Source: a virus
Reading direction: 5' to 3' (one strand)
Length of the DNA: 63,617 nt
IMG/VR virus record: IMGVR_UViG_3300031576_000041
Location: 1 to 63,617 of that record
Every line of letters starts with the position of its first letter. The stretch's first letter is position 1. Below are positions 43,995 to 51,994 of the stretch, one piece after another. Both the position numbers and the translations under genes were made by a program. The notes beneath the pieces were generated by a model. It was not told where the DNA came from, made no database searches, and was given only the letters and a program-made list of their open reading frames with translations.

Positions 43995-44000
43995 AAGTGC

Positions 44001-44165
44001 TTACGTGACAGTGACTTTGCCGTTGTAGGGTGGAAGGTCAATCAGCGCCTCTGCGGCCCGAAGCATCTTCTTGGCCAGCCTCAGCGCACAGAGGCGAACG
44101 ACGACTTCCTCGACCTCCAACCTTTTCACCACCGATTGACGACGCTTTTTACGTGTTCTGGTCAC
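44001..44165 (-). CDS. Small basic protein, 54 aa
   Basis: GTG 44165 with AAGGAG eight bases ahead (upstream in-frame ATG 44186 is less favourable). Begins with a basic patch RTRKKRRQ. First leftward gene of the packaging operon. Not recognised. Confidence 0.5.
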   Translation of the reverse strand: MTRTRKKRRQSVVKRLEVEEVVVRLCALRLAKKMLRAAEALIDLPPYNGKVTVT

Positions 44166-44357
44166 CGACAAGTCTCCTTGGCCCATTATGACACCAAACC
44201 GGCTCGGGGGGTGTAGCTGAACATAGGGAAGCCCGGGCCGATGCGCGATCAACCCGAAGGGATCGTGCCGTTTTGCCCCTTTGGATTTGACGCACGTCGC
44301 CGCCGGTCTCGCCTCGCCATCTTCATCGCCGTGCCAGAAGCTTGGCCCCTGCCGCGG

Positions 44358-44480
44358 TCATGGTTTTGCCAAAGAAATGGCACCGCAAGAGGCACAGTAA
44401 CCGCTGTACTCTGGACGGTCAGTGGCCAGCTTTGTGGTGTACACCCATATCAGGTGTCTCGCCGCAGCAAGCTTCAACAT
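44358..44480 (-). CDS. Possible 40-aa zinc-ribbon peptide
   Basis: MLKLAAARHLIWVYTTKL and a CASC pair near the end. The upstream frame ends in TGA overlapping its ATG. Weak; may be chance. Confidence 0.25.
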   Translation of the reverse strand: MLKLAAARHLIWVYTTKLATDRPEYSGYCASCGAISLAKP

Positions 44481-44580
44481 CGCGGCGTGGCAATTGCCTT
44501 CCGCAGGCTGACCACCTCGGTGATCACGCCGCATTTCACTTCTTTTTTCGCGCATGGACATGTTTTTTTTAAGCCCGGCC

Positions 44581-44620
44581 CCCGGCTTCCCCGATACCGA
44601 GAGGCCGGGATCTTTCTTTT
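44581..44620 (+). terminator. Terminator-like hairpin
   Basis: CCCGGC / GCCGGG (44581-44586, 44604-44609) followed by ATCTTTCTTTTT. Rightward orientation, although no rightward gene directly upstream is clear. Confidence 0.5.
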
Positions 44621-44798
44621 TGGGAAGCCGTCTTTCCTTTCTGGGCTGTCGGGGCCAACCCCTGAATTTTACTGCAACCTATATTTCGTCCATGGCTTCG
44701 AGAAACTTTACTCTACCACAATCATTCTCTGTTTGCTTGCAACACCAGAAAACGACAGGGAACGCAAACTGCCCTGAGGGTTTTTCCAGCTTCCTGGG

Positions 44799-44825
44799 TT
44801 GACATTATTATGGTTTCCGTAAGAT
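44799..44825 (+). promoter_or_regulatory. Possible rightward early promoter
   Basis: TTGACA at 44799-44804 with a weak TAAGAT at 44820-44825 (15-base spacer). Would serve the gene at 44982 and the operon after it. Confidence 0.35.
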
Positions 44826-44981
44826 CATGGAACCAAGAATGCGCTCGCGCACAAAACTTCCCATACCAGCCCCGGTTGGCTCAGAGTTCGAGAACTTCGA
44901 CCGGCTCATGGCTGCTGTTCCGGCGGTGCCACGCTAAAGTCCTGTCTGGAGATGGACGAACTGAGATGAGGGCGAAACCAA

Positions 44982-45293
44982 ATGCCCTGTGATACGATTC
45001 AAACGAACACCGTCGACCTGAGCGCATCGGATCACGGCCTTCTAAGGCTGGCGCTCGAAGCCCTGGGGTACGATGTTCAATCTCATCTAAACGGGGCCAG
45101 CCTGCTCTTCTACCGACGCGGCAGTTACGTTGGGGTCCACGAGGCCGGAAAGCTGGAGGTGGTCCAGGGGGCCGACATCGATGCCATCAAGCGTGCCTAC
45201 TCGACCCAGGTCCTGAAGGCCGGTGCCGCCCGGTTCGGCTGGCGGCTGCAACAGAAGGATGATACCAGATTCGCCATCGCGAGGAGGGCGTGA
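44982..45293 (+). CDS. DUF1257-type protein
   Basis: 103 aa. The MPCDTIQ start is diagnostic of DUF1257 (Ycf35-like) proteins; the rest, GYDVQSHLNGASLLFYR and GVHEAGKLEVVQ, fits. Coupled to the next gene by overlap. Unknown role, often in operons with a small DUF2997 partner. Confidence 0.75.
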   Translation: MPCDTIQTNTVDLSASDHGLLRLALEALGYDVQSHLNGASLLFYRRGSYVGVHEAGKLEVVQGADIDAIKRAYSTQVLKAGAARFGWRLQQKDDTRFAIARRA

Positions 45294-45490
45294 TGAACGA
45301 CAACATCGAAATCACGATCCTGCCGGACGGCACACTGAAGATCGAGACCGACAAGGTGTCGATGCCGAACCACAAGAACGCCGAGGAGCTTCTTCAGTGG
45401 TTCGCCCGGATGACAGGCGGGGAGTCGAAGCGGGTCCGTAAACCGCACGCCCACGCCAACGTTCACCAACACGAGGAGGCGCATCAATGA
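45293..45490 (+). CDS. DUF2997-like small protein
   Basis: 65 aa from ATG 45293 (TGATG). IEITILPDGTLKIETDKVS is the pattern of this family and its pairing with DUF1257 supports the call. His-rich tail (HAHANVHQHEEAHQ) might bind metal. Confidence 0.6.
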   Translation: MNDNIEITILPDGTLKIETDKVSMPNHKNAEELLQWFARMTGGESKRVRKPHAHANVHQHEEAHQ

Positions 45491-45600
45491 GCCAGTGGTG
45501 TGATGACCACACGCCCCCGTCGCGCCTGGAAACGGTGCTGACCACAGTAGCGGTCATCGGACTCGCCCTGCTTTTCTGGTTCCCGTGGGGGCGATTATGA
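45487..45600 (+). CDS. Small single-span membrane peptide, 37 aa
   Basis: Overlaps the preceding stop as ATGA. Hydrophobic C-terminal half (TTVAVIGLALLFWFPWG) is one membrane span. Confidence 0.55.
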   Translation: MSQWCDDHTPPSRLETVLTTVAVIGLALLFWFPWGRL

Positions 45601-45689
45601 AAACAGGCCCCACTATCATCAGCTTAGATTGGGACTTCTTCGTCGAGGAGGACCCAAGTATGCCAGAAACGGGTGGGTGTGTCAAGTAA
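45597..45689 (+). CDS. Tiny protein, 30 aa
   Basis: ATGA overlap with the upstream gene. TIISLDWDFFVEED resembles the start of a longer family; may be a fragment. Confidence 0.35.
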   Translation: MKTGPTIISLDWDFFVEEDPSMPETGGCVK

Positions 45690-45718
45690 ATTGTTACTCA
45701 AGTTTGAAAGGAGCAACC

Positions 45719-46723
45719 ATGCAAGCACAGGTAGCTGAAGCAACGGGCGCGCCCCCGGCGCCCCCGTTCAACGGCGGGCAGGCCCCTGCGCCACGCCCCC
45801 CTATCAACATTTTCGACAAAGCGGTTTGCCTTGCCGTCACCTATTCGGGCATCGGGAATCGGCGCAAGGTCTCCACCGCAACCATCGAAGTTGATGCCGA
45901 CAAGTCCATGATCGCCGTGAGCAAAATCCTTCTGGATAGCAAGGAGCTTCAGGCGATCCACCTACTGGACGCCAGGGTCCGTATCTACCTCCACGGTATC
46001 TGCCTTCCGAGCCTGTTCCGAAATGGCGTCTTTCTCCTACCCGTGGAACTCGTCGAGGAGGTGGAGGGCCGACTCAAGGATTTCGAGGTTGAGCGGAAAA
46101 ATCTGGTCGATGACCTCGTCCGGGCCATTCCGCAGCGCGTCGGCGAGGCGGCCGCCCGGCTCCGCGGCCAGTTCAACGAGGATGACTACCCCGGCGTCGA
46201 GCGGGTGAGCGAGACCCAGTTCCGCGTGGCGGATGCATCGAAGATACGGAACGAGTTTGATCTGTCCTGGCAGTACGTCGCCTTCAGCGTGCCAGGCAAG
46301 CTGAAGCAAATCAACGCCTCCATCTTCGAGTCTGAGCGCAAGAAGGCGGAGCAGAAGTGGGCCGAGGCTACCATCGCCATTGAGCAGATGCTTCGCACGA
46401 GCATGTCATCCCTCGTGGACCACCTGGTAGACAGGCTTAGCGCCAGTCCCGATGGGAAGAGGAAGAGGTTCCACGCGACGGCCATCACCAACCTGCAGGA
46501 ATTCCTCGGTACGTTCCGGGCCCGCAACATAACGGAGGACAAGGAATTGTCAGACCTGGTCGAGAGGGCGCAGCAATTGATCGACGGCGTGGACCCCGCT
46601 CTCCTTCGTACCAACGAGGGACTCCGTGACGTCATCCGCTCTGGTTTCGAGCAGATCAGGGGCAAACTGGATACAATGGTGGTCGACCAGCCGGACCGCA
46701 TGATCACTTTTGACGACGAATAG
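45719..46723 (+). CDS. DUF3150-like protein
   Basis: 334 aa from ATG 45719 with AAAGGAG. A Pro-rich N-terminus, KAVCLAVTYSGIGNRRKVST, then DARVRIYLHGICLPSLFRNG, VFLLPVELVEEVE and a long helical part. From memory this matches the DUF3150 group often found with an AAA+ ATPase. Its pairing with the Ycf46-like ATPase gene nearby supports this. Confidence 0.55.
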   Translation: MQAQVAEATGAPPAPPFNGGQAPAPRPPINIFDKAVCLAVTYSGIGNRRKVSTATIEVDADKSMIAVSKILLDSKELQAIHLLDARVRIYLHGICLPSLFRNGVFLLPVELVEEVEGRLKDFEVERKNLVDDLVRAIPQRVGEAAARLRGQFNEDDYPGVERVSETQFRVADASKIRNEFDLSWQYVAFSVPGKLKQINASIFESERKKAEQKWAEATIAIEQMLRTSMSSLVDHLVDRLSASPDGKRKRFHATAITNLQEFLGTFRARNITEDKELSDLVERAQQLIDGVDPALLRTNEGLRDVIRSGFEQIRGKLDTMVVDQPDRMITFDDE

Positions 46724-46759
46724 GGTGGGGGGCCGCCAGCACCAAGGCGAGGAACCGTC

Positions 46760-46978
46760 TTGCACGTAACTTGTCCCAATTGCCATACGGAGTTTCCGTC
46801 CTCTGAGATCCCCGATGCCGTCCTGCTGTCAGAGCGTGGCCGGCGCAACTCGATGAGGCGAAAAGTACGCTCTGGCGCTCCCGCGGGCCGAAGGCGCAAG
46901 CGTTGCCGTGGATGCAAGAAGCTTTTTGGACAAACCTACTTTTCACGCCACAGGTGCGAAGGTGTAATTGACGATTAA
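46760..46978 (+). CDS. Small zinc-ribbon protein
   Basis: 72 aa from TTG 46760 with GCGAGG. Two Cys pairs (CPNC and CRGC) and H-R-C near the end, basic centre (RRRKRCRG). Nucleic-acid binding likely. Confidence 0.6.
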   Translation: MHVTCPNCHTEFPSSEIPDAVLLSERGRRNSMRRKVRSGAPAGRRRKRCRGCKKLFGQTYFSRHRCEGVIDD

Positions 46979-46987
46979 CATTAAGCC

Positions 46988-47017
46988 TTGACACACATCG
47001 CTTGTTGGGAGTAATAT
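46988..47017 (+). promoter_or_regulatory. Sigma-70-type promoter with possible operator
   Basis: TTGACA (46988-46993), 18-base spacer, TAATAT (47012-47017). The region GGAGTAATATACTCC is an imperfect palindrome at the -10. The upstream block TAAGCC-TTGACA equals that at 38762-38773. Confidence 0.65.
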
Positions 47018-47043
47018 ACTCCTAGGTGTAGGAAAAAGAAACA

Positions 47044-47259
47044 GTGACACTTAGGACGATTACGATGCACGCGCGTATCCTACAAACGATTGACGCGCGC
47101 CGGGTAAGGGAAGGGTGCCCGGACATTGGGGCGGCGGTCGAGGCACAAATTCTCGCTCTCCACATCGATGGATTGGAGGAGGAGGTGGAAAAGCACGGAA
47201 ACAATTGGGACGACGCGCTGGGCCTCATCACAGGACGTCTTTACGGGAGGCTCCGATGA
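47044..47259 (+). CDS. Small early protein, 71 aa
   Basis: GTG 47044, first gene behind the promoter. Helical (ARILQTIDARRVREGCPD). Its stop overlaps the ATPase start. Unknown. Confidence 0.55.
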   Translation: MTLRTITMHARILQTIDARRVREGCPDIGAAVEAQILALHIDGLEEEVEKHGNNWDDALGLITGRLYGRLR

Positions 47260-48752
47260 TGAACATGCTCCAGCAATTCAAGGCGGCGCGCCGAGTCAGT
47301 ACCCCACTCCTGGCAGTCCAGACGCCCGACCCGGCGGCGACCATTCGGACGATTATGGGAAGCCTCAACGGCGACGTCACCCCCGTGCTGGCCTGGGATA
47401 TCGTCCAAGCGCTCCATGCGCGCAATGAGCCAGGGCAGGCCGTCCTGGACAAACTCCTGGGGGGTGGTGACCCGGCATTGACCACCGGCAACCCGACCGA
47501 GATGCTTAGTCTGCTCAAGGGCCTACCGGGAGCGACGCGCGGAAAACCTGGCGCTGTGGTGTTCATGCACAGCGCGAACAGATTCATCCAGGAGACCAGC
47601 GTAGCGCAGGCGGTCTGGAATCTTCGGGACCGATTCAAGATGGATCAGCGAACGCTGGTTATGCTCGGGCCGTCGTTCTCGTTCCCGACAGAAATCACGC
47701 AGGACGTGACGATCCTCGATGAACTCCTGCCGGACGCTGCGGAACTTGTGGAAATCGTCCAACGGTGCTTCAAATCGGCCGGCAAGGACAACGTCGATCC
47801 GCAGGTCCAGGAGCGCGCCGTCGATGCCCTGTTGGGCCTCGCAGCATTCCCGGCTGAGCAAGTCACCGCGATGAGCATGACGTCCCAGGGCCTTGACCTG
47901 GCTGGAGTTTGGGACCGGAAACGGCAGATGATCAACCAGACCCCGAGCCTTTCTGTCTGGCGCGGCGGGGAGTCATTCGCCAGCATCGGTGGCTGCCAGA
48001 ACGTCAAGGAGTTCCTGCGCCGCGTGATGTTCGGTATGGAACGACCACGGTCCATCGTTTTCATCGATGAAATCGAGAAGGTCCTGGCCGGCACCGGCGA
48101 CACATCTGGAACCAGCCAGGCCATCCTTGGGTACCTGCTCACGTGGATGCAGGACAACAACGCCACGGGGGCGATCTTCATCGGACCGCCCGGTGCGGCC
48201 AAGTCCGCCGTCAGCAAGGCCGCCGGGAACGAGGCCGGAATCCCCACCATCGCTCTGGACTTGAGCGGGGTCAAGAACAGCCTGGTCGGGGAGACGGAGG
48301 GCCGGATGAGGAACGCCCTCAAGGTCATCCAGGCCGTCTCACAGAACCGCGCCTTCTTCATCGCCACCTGTAATTCCATCGGGGTTCTACCGCCCGAGCT
48401 TCGAAGGCGTTTCACCTACGGGACGTTTTTCTTTGATCTGCCAACCGCTGAAGAGCGCGAGGCCTGCTGGAATATTTACTGCAAGACGTACAGCGTGGGC
48501 GGGGATATACCGGACGACGAGGGCTGGACGGGTGCGGAGGTTCGGCAGTGCGCGATGCTCGCCCGGCAATTGTCATGCTCTCTCCAGGAGGCGGCGAAGT
48601 ACATCGTTCCCGTCTCTGTCAGCGCATCTGAGCAGATCGACCGGCTCCGGCAACAGGCATCTGGCCGGTTCCTGTCGGCCAGCAACCCTGGCATCTACCG
48701 CGCGGCCAAGCCTGCCACAGTGGGTTCGGGCGAAGCCCGCGCATTCGCATAG
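47256..48752 (+). CDS. Ycf46-like AAA+ ATPase with permuted core
   Basis: 498 aa from ATG 47256 (47259 also possible; GGGAGG ahead). The N-terminal ~230 residues match the Ycf46 N-domain pattern (AVVFMHSANRFIQ, VMLGPSFSFP, ITVLDELLPDAAEL-type). In the core, the Walker-B-like IVFIDEIE (D271, E272) precedes the Walker A GPPGAAKS (K316, S317). After it come VGETEGRMRNAL, sensor-1-like ATCNS (N373) and an Arg finger RRRF (383-385). In ordinary AAA+ proteins the DE motif lies between GETE and ATCN. The segment appears moved in front of the P-loop. Possible chaperone or motor with the DUF3150-like partner. Confidence 0.8.
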   Translation: MMNMLQQFKAARRVSTPLLAVQTPDPAATIRTIMGSLNGDVTPVLAWDIVQALHARNEPGQAVLDKLLGGGDPALTTGNPTEMLSLLKGLPGATRGKPGAVVFMHSANRFIQETSVAQAVWNLRDRFKMDQRTLVMLGPSFSFPTEITQDVTILDELLPDAAELVEIVQRCFKSAGKDNVDPQVQERAVDALLGLAAFPAEQVTAMSMTSQGLDLAGVWDRKRQMINQTPSLSVWRGGESFASIGGCQNVKEFLRRVMFGMERPRSIVFIDEIEKVLAGTGDTSGTSQAILGYLLTWMQDNNATGAIFIGPPGAAKSAVSKAAGNEAGIPTIALDLSGVKNSLVGETEGRMRNALKVIQAVSQNRAFFIATCNSIGVLPPELRRRFTYGTFFFDLPTAEEREACWNIYCKTYSVGGDIPDDEGWTGAEVRQCAMLARQLSCSLQEAAKYIVPVSVSASEQIDRLRQQASGRFLSASNPGIYRAAKPATVGSGEARAFA

Positions 48753-48774
48753 GGGGGGGGTGGGCTGCAAAAAA

Positions 48775-49500
48775 ATGGCCAAGGCCAATGACAGCCAGAT
48801 GATGGTCGAGAAGTACATGTCCAAGGTCGTCGCGATTGCCGAAAGTGTGTATGGGAATCTCCCGACTCGATTTGACCGGGAAGACCTAATACAAGAGGGA
48901 GCGTTGGGTCTCGTGGATGCCGCGGCAAAGTACGATTCAACCAAGAACGCGTCATTCGGTGCGTATGCCACGTACCGGGTCCGGGGGGCGATTCTGGACA
49001 GCTTGCGGCGGGGCGATTGGGTCTCGCGGACTTTGCGAAGGCAATCCAAACTGGCCGCCGCAAAGGAGCAGGATCTCGCAACAAGACTCGGCCGCAGCCC
49101 GACTGGATCTGAGATGGCACACGCGCTCGATGTCAGCCTGCGCACTTGGCAACGCATGTCGGCGCAGTTGTATGCCGCCGGCCTGGGGGAGAACTCGGCA
49201 GGGCACGGCGCGGAGGTCGACCAGCAGCCATCCACATACGATAGCCCAGAGCGTGCCTGCGCTAAGGCCGAACTCGCCAGTGCGCTGCTGTGTGCGATGC
49301 AGGGCCTGCGACCGCGATATCGGCGGGTGGTGGTCCTTCTGTACAGCCATGGGTGGACAATGAAGCAGATTGGGCGGGACCTCGGTGTCAACGAGAGCCG
49401 AACCAGCCAAATCCACAAGGCGGCCATACGAATCATGCGCGCCTCCATGCGCGACAGGGGGTTCACGAGCACGGCCCCTTTCCAGGAGGCCCTCGGGTGA
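48775..49500 (+). CDS. FliA/WhiG-like sigma-70 family factor
   Basis: 241 aa from ATG 48775. Region 2: DLIQEGALGLVDAAAKYD and FGAYATYRVRGAILDSLRR, the FliA/WhiG pattern. Region 3 has LGRSPTGSEMAHALDVSL and region 4 an HTH, TMKQIGRDLGVNESRTSQIH. Phage-encoded alternative sigma factors switch host polymerase to late genes; this one has no recognised anti-sigma partner. Confidence 0.85.
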   Translation: MAKANDSQMMVEKYMSKVVAIAESVYGNLPTRFDREDLIQEGALGLVDAAAKYDSTKNASFGAYATYRVRGAILDSLRRGDWVSRTLRRQSKLAAAKEQDLATRLGRSPTGSEMAHALDVSLRTWQRMSAQLYAAGLGENSAGHGAEVDQQPSTYDSPERACAKAELASALLCAMQGLRPRYRRVVVLLYSHGWTMKQIGRDLGVNESRTSQIHKAAIRIMRASMRDRGFTSTAPFQEALG

Positions 49501-49682
49501 TTCAGGAGATGCGGAACTGTCCTTGTTGTCATCGCCGGATGCTCCCGCCAAAAGGCGGCGTAGAATCGCTCGATACTGCTTGCCAGAACACGGAATGCCG
49601 ATATACGTTTGACCGCACGGGAAAGGTTTCGGGCCGGTGGACGGAGGGATACGGCGAGTGGAAGAAGCGTGGAAAACCATGA
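49497..49682 (+). CDS. Small zinc-ribbon protein
   Basis: 61 aa from GTG 49497, overlapping the sigma gene stop (GTGA). Motifs CPCC and C-Q-N-T-E-C. Ends with an ATGA overlap to the next gene. Confidence 0.6.
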   Translation: MIQEMRNCPCCHRRMLPPKGGVESLDTACQNTECRYTFDRTGKVSGRWTEGYGEWKKRGKP

Positions 49683-49972
49683 CAACCTACCAGGAACACG
49701 CTGAGCATATCTGCGCCGTCCTTGGCGTCGATCAGGAAACAGCCAGACTCAGCGGCTTGGCCACGTATCTGGAATGCTATGTGGTTGGCCCGATAGTGGC
49801 AACGGTCGGGCAGGTCCTAAAAGACCTTGGAGAATCACCCAACGCAACGGGTATACTTGCGGCGGTCTTGAGGCTCAATCGGATACTACGGACAGCACCC
49901 AGCAGTGCGGCCCGGATGGAGGGACCACGAAAATCCCTCCGAAGAATGGATGGGGGAAGCAGCCCCAATTGA
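49679..49972 (+). CDS. Small hypothetical protein, 97 aa
   Basis: ATG 49679, coupled on both sides by overlaps. Helical with ICAVLGVDQETARLSGLATYL. Unknown. Confidence 0.55.
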   Translation: MTTYQEHAEHICAVLGVDQETARLSGLATYLECYVVGPIVATVGQVLKDLGESPNATGILAAVLRLNRILRTAPSSAARMEGPRKSLRRMDGGSSPN

Positions 49973-50103
49973 TGAAAACTCCGGTTCGGGGTCGGCGCCT
50001 GTTCGCGGTGTGCAGACTAGCTCGGCGGCTAACGGCACAACCGAGGATGAGAACAAAGGCAGATTTGATCCGGGATGGCAAGGCCCGTCGGAGGAAGTCA
50101 TGA
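49972..50103 (+). CDS. Small Arg-rich protein, 43 aa
   Basis: TGATG coupling from the upstream gene and ATGA overlap with the next. Very basic (GRRLFAVCRLARRLTAQPR), probably nucleic-acid binding. Confidence 0.5.
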   Translation: MKTPVRGRRLFAVCRLARRLTAQPRMRTKADLIRDGKARRRKS

Positions 50104-50594
50104 ACGTAGCACTACTGAATAGGATCCGTCAGCATATTACCGAGGATCCCCGTAGATTTTTTATGGGTGTTTTTTTTGCTTTGTGGGACGAGAGATGGTA
50201 TACGACCAGTCCTTTCTCGGACGCCGACGAACCGGACGATGAACTGGACGATGAACTGGACGACGAACCCGAAGAAGCGGCTGCCCCCATGCTTCCTATA
50301 ACCCCTCCCGCTTGTGGAACTGCTGCCTGCATCGCGGGATGGGCGTGTCTCTTGGGAGGTGATGAAGAACTCGCAACGAACATAAGGGACTTTCGGTCCG
50401 GGTGGCGCACAGTCGAATTCAGGGCTAGAGACCTTCTGGGTCTTGACGAATCCCAAGCCAGGCGCTTATTTTATCAGGGCCTCTGGCCCACCCAATTCGC
50501 CGTCCCCGCGCAGAGAATGTCTGTTGGAAGCGCGGAATATGCTCAGATCGCCTGCAAGCGTATCGATTGGATGATAAAAACGGGGGGGGAATGA
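50100..50594 (+). CDS. Hypothetical protein, 164 aa
   Basis: ATG 50100 with GGAGGAAG (50090-50097). Contains an acidic repeat (DDELDDELDDEPEE) and a GTAACIAGWACLLGG motif with a Cys, a pattern I associate with conserved small phage proteins. Function unknown. Confidence 0.55.
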   Translation: MNVALLNRIRQHITEDPRRFFMGVFFALWDERWYTTSPFSDADEPDDELDDELDDEPEEAAAPMLPITPPACGTAACIAGWACLLGGDEELATNIRDFRSGWRTVEFRARDLLGLDESQARRLFYQGLWPTQFAVPAQRMSVGSAEYAQIACKRIDWMIKTGGE

Positions 50595-50650
50595 ACATGA
50601 TCCAACCCTACACCACCAGAGAGGAAATAGCGGGACGGGCGGGTGACTGA
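50591..50650 (+). CDS. Tiny ORF, 19 aa
   Basis: ATG overlaps the preceding stop. Too short to assess; listed because the coupling pattern matches its neighbours. Confidence 0.25.
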   Translation: MNMIQPYTTREEIAGRAGD

Positions 50651-50662
50651 AGCCTGGACAAC

Positions 50663-50770
50663 ATGAAAATGCCCCAAACCCAAACTGACCTAATGTACGC
50701 TGGCCTGCCAGAAAGTTTACGGGGCTGGGGCGAGTGGCTGGAAAGACCTAACGTCTATGCGAGAATCTGA
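50663..50770 (+). CDS. Tiny ORF, 35 aa
   Basis: Possible small protein MKMPQTQTDLMYAGLPESL. Weak Shine-Dalgarno. Last ORF before a terminator. Confidence 0.3.
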   Translation: MKMPQTQTDLMYAGLPESLRGWGEWLERPNVYARI

Positions 50771-50803
50771 CGAACATGATATCGGAAAGTCGTGGGAGTC
50801 TTT

Positions 50804-50849
50804 CCGCCATCGGGGGTGTCCCGATGGGAAGGCGGCGGCTTTCTGTTTT
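50804..50849 (+). terminator. Terminator of the early operon
   Basis: Stem CCATCGGG / CCCGATGG (50807-50814, 50820-50827), extended by CCGCC/GGCGG with a bulge, followed by CTTTCTGTTTT. Confidence 0.75.
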
Positions 50850-50873
50850 GACCGTCGTGTGTTCAACTAGAAC

Positions 50874-50901
50874 CCCGGTGGCGCGCTAGCGCGCCGCCGG
50901 G
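50874..50901. repeat. 28-bp near-perfect palindrome
   Basis: CCCGGTGGCGCGC / GCGCGCCGCCGGG with one G-T mismatch, no U tract, 28 bases before the recT start. May be a protein-binding site or an mRNA 5' structure. Confidence 0.6.
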
Positions 50902-50929
50902 CCATTAAGAGAAAAAAACGGAGGGATTC

Positions 50930-51994
50930 GTGGCGGAAAACAGATCAATCGTACCCGCACCAATCGACAAGCGCGTCGTGGAGGTCAGGGGATTCCTGGA
51001 GAAGGCGACCCGTGATATCGCCCGAGCGATGCCCAAAATCCTGGCCGCCGACGGGAAGTCGATGGTGCCGAGGATCGACCCCGACAGATTCAAACGCATC
51101 ATCCTTTCGCTGGTCGGACGGCCGGGCATGGACTACGTAACGCCTGTGAGCTTCGCCAAAGCCGCGATCCGTGCGGCGTCCCTGGGGCTGGACCCCGAGC
51201 CGACCCTCGGGCAATTCTCGCTCGTTCCATTCGGGAAGGAACTTCAGGTCATCGTCGGCTACCGTGGCATCATCGAGCTTGCGTTGCGATCCGACCGTGT
51301 CGAGTACGTGCGCGCCGATGTGGTCTACTCCGAGGACGTTTTTGTCTACAGCACGGGCCTGATTCAGGAGTTGAAGCACGAACCGAACCTCGACGCCGAT
51401 CAAACCGGAAAGGAGCCGCGCCTGGCTTACGCCGTGGCGCTCCTGAAGGGTGGCTCCAGCATCGTGATGGTCCTCCCGAAGTGGAAAATCATGGCCCGCA
51501 AGGCCAGGTCCAAGGCGGTCGTCAGGGCGCAGGAAAAGAACGCGAAGTTGCGGCCAGGCGAAAAGCAGAGCACGACGCCGTGGGATACGGACCCGAACGC
51601 CATGTGGATGAAAACGGCGGTGCGCGCCCTGTGGCCGTGGCTGCCTCAATCGACCGACTCCCCGGTTTCCTTGGCCGTTGACGCCGATGCCGATGTGGAT
51701 ACCGAAGATCAACCCATCGAGGCGGAGTTCAATATCGTTGACGGGCAGGAGGAAGCCACGGACGAACCGCCCGCCCAAGAAGGACCTGCCAAGCCGCCGA
51801 AGAGCGGCACAGGCTTGAAGCTGTCGGATTTCGTGGAGTTCGAGCAGGACAGACTTCTCCATGCGATGAAAACCGCCGAGGGAATGAACCGCGCCAAGGT
51901 GGAAGCCTGGCTGGCGACTTTCCAAGGCAATGCCCAGGGCGCTCTCGACTATGCAGACGAGCGGCTGGCGATCAAAACGGAGGGAAGTAAATGA
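50930..51994 (+). CDS. recT: RecT-family single-strand annealing protein
   Basis: 354 aa from GTG 50930 with GGAGGGA. FAKAAIRAASLGLDPEPTLG, FSLVPFGKELQVIVGYRGII and ELALRS are classic RecT motifs. The C-terminal third (Pro/Lys linker) is variable. Works with the exonuclease further downstream to recombine phage DNA. Confidence 0.9.
   Translation: MAENRSIVPAPIDKRVVEVRGFLEKATRDIARAMPKILAADGKSMVPRIDPDRFKRIILSLVGRPGMDYVTPVSFAKAAIRAASLGLDPEPTLGQFSLVPFGKELQVIVGYRGIIELALRSDRVEYVRADVVYSEDVFVYSTGLIQELKHEPNLDADQTGKEPRLAYAVALLKGGSSIVMVLPKWKIMARKARSKAVVRAQEKNAKLRPGEKQSTTPWDTDPNAMWMKTAVRALWPWLPQSTDSPVSLAVDADADVDTEDQPIEAEFNIVDGQEEATDEPPAQEGPAKPPKSGTGLKLSDFVEFEQDRLLHAMKTAEGMNRAKVEAWLATFQGNAQGALDYADERLAIKTEGSK

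Larger units (their letters stand above)
44166..44981. other. ~800-bp divergence region between early and late arms
   Basis: No well supported gene in most of this interval. It contains a terminator-like hairpin (44581-44620), a possible short leftward gene (44358-44480) and a weak rightward promoter (44799-44825). It separates the leftward packaging genes from the rightward early genes, the natural place for control elements. Confidence 0.5.

Noticed and set aside
42966-44216. 416-aa plus-strand ORF
   Set aside because: Antisense to both terminase genes.
44465-44655. ATG-less minus-strand reading frame with Cys (CPCAKKEVKCGV)
   Set aside because: No acceptable start codon or ribosome site; listed only as a curiosity.
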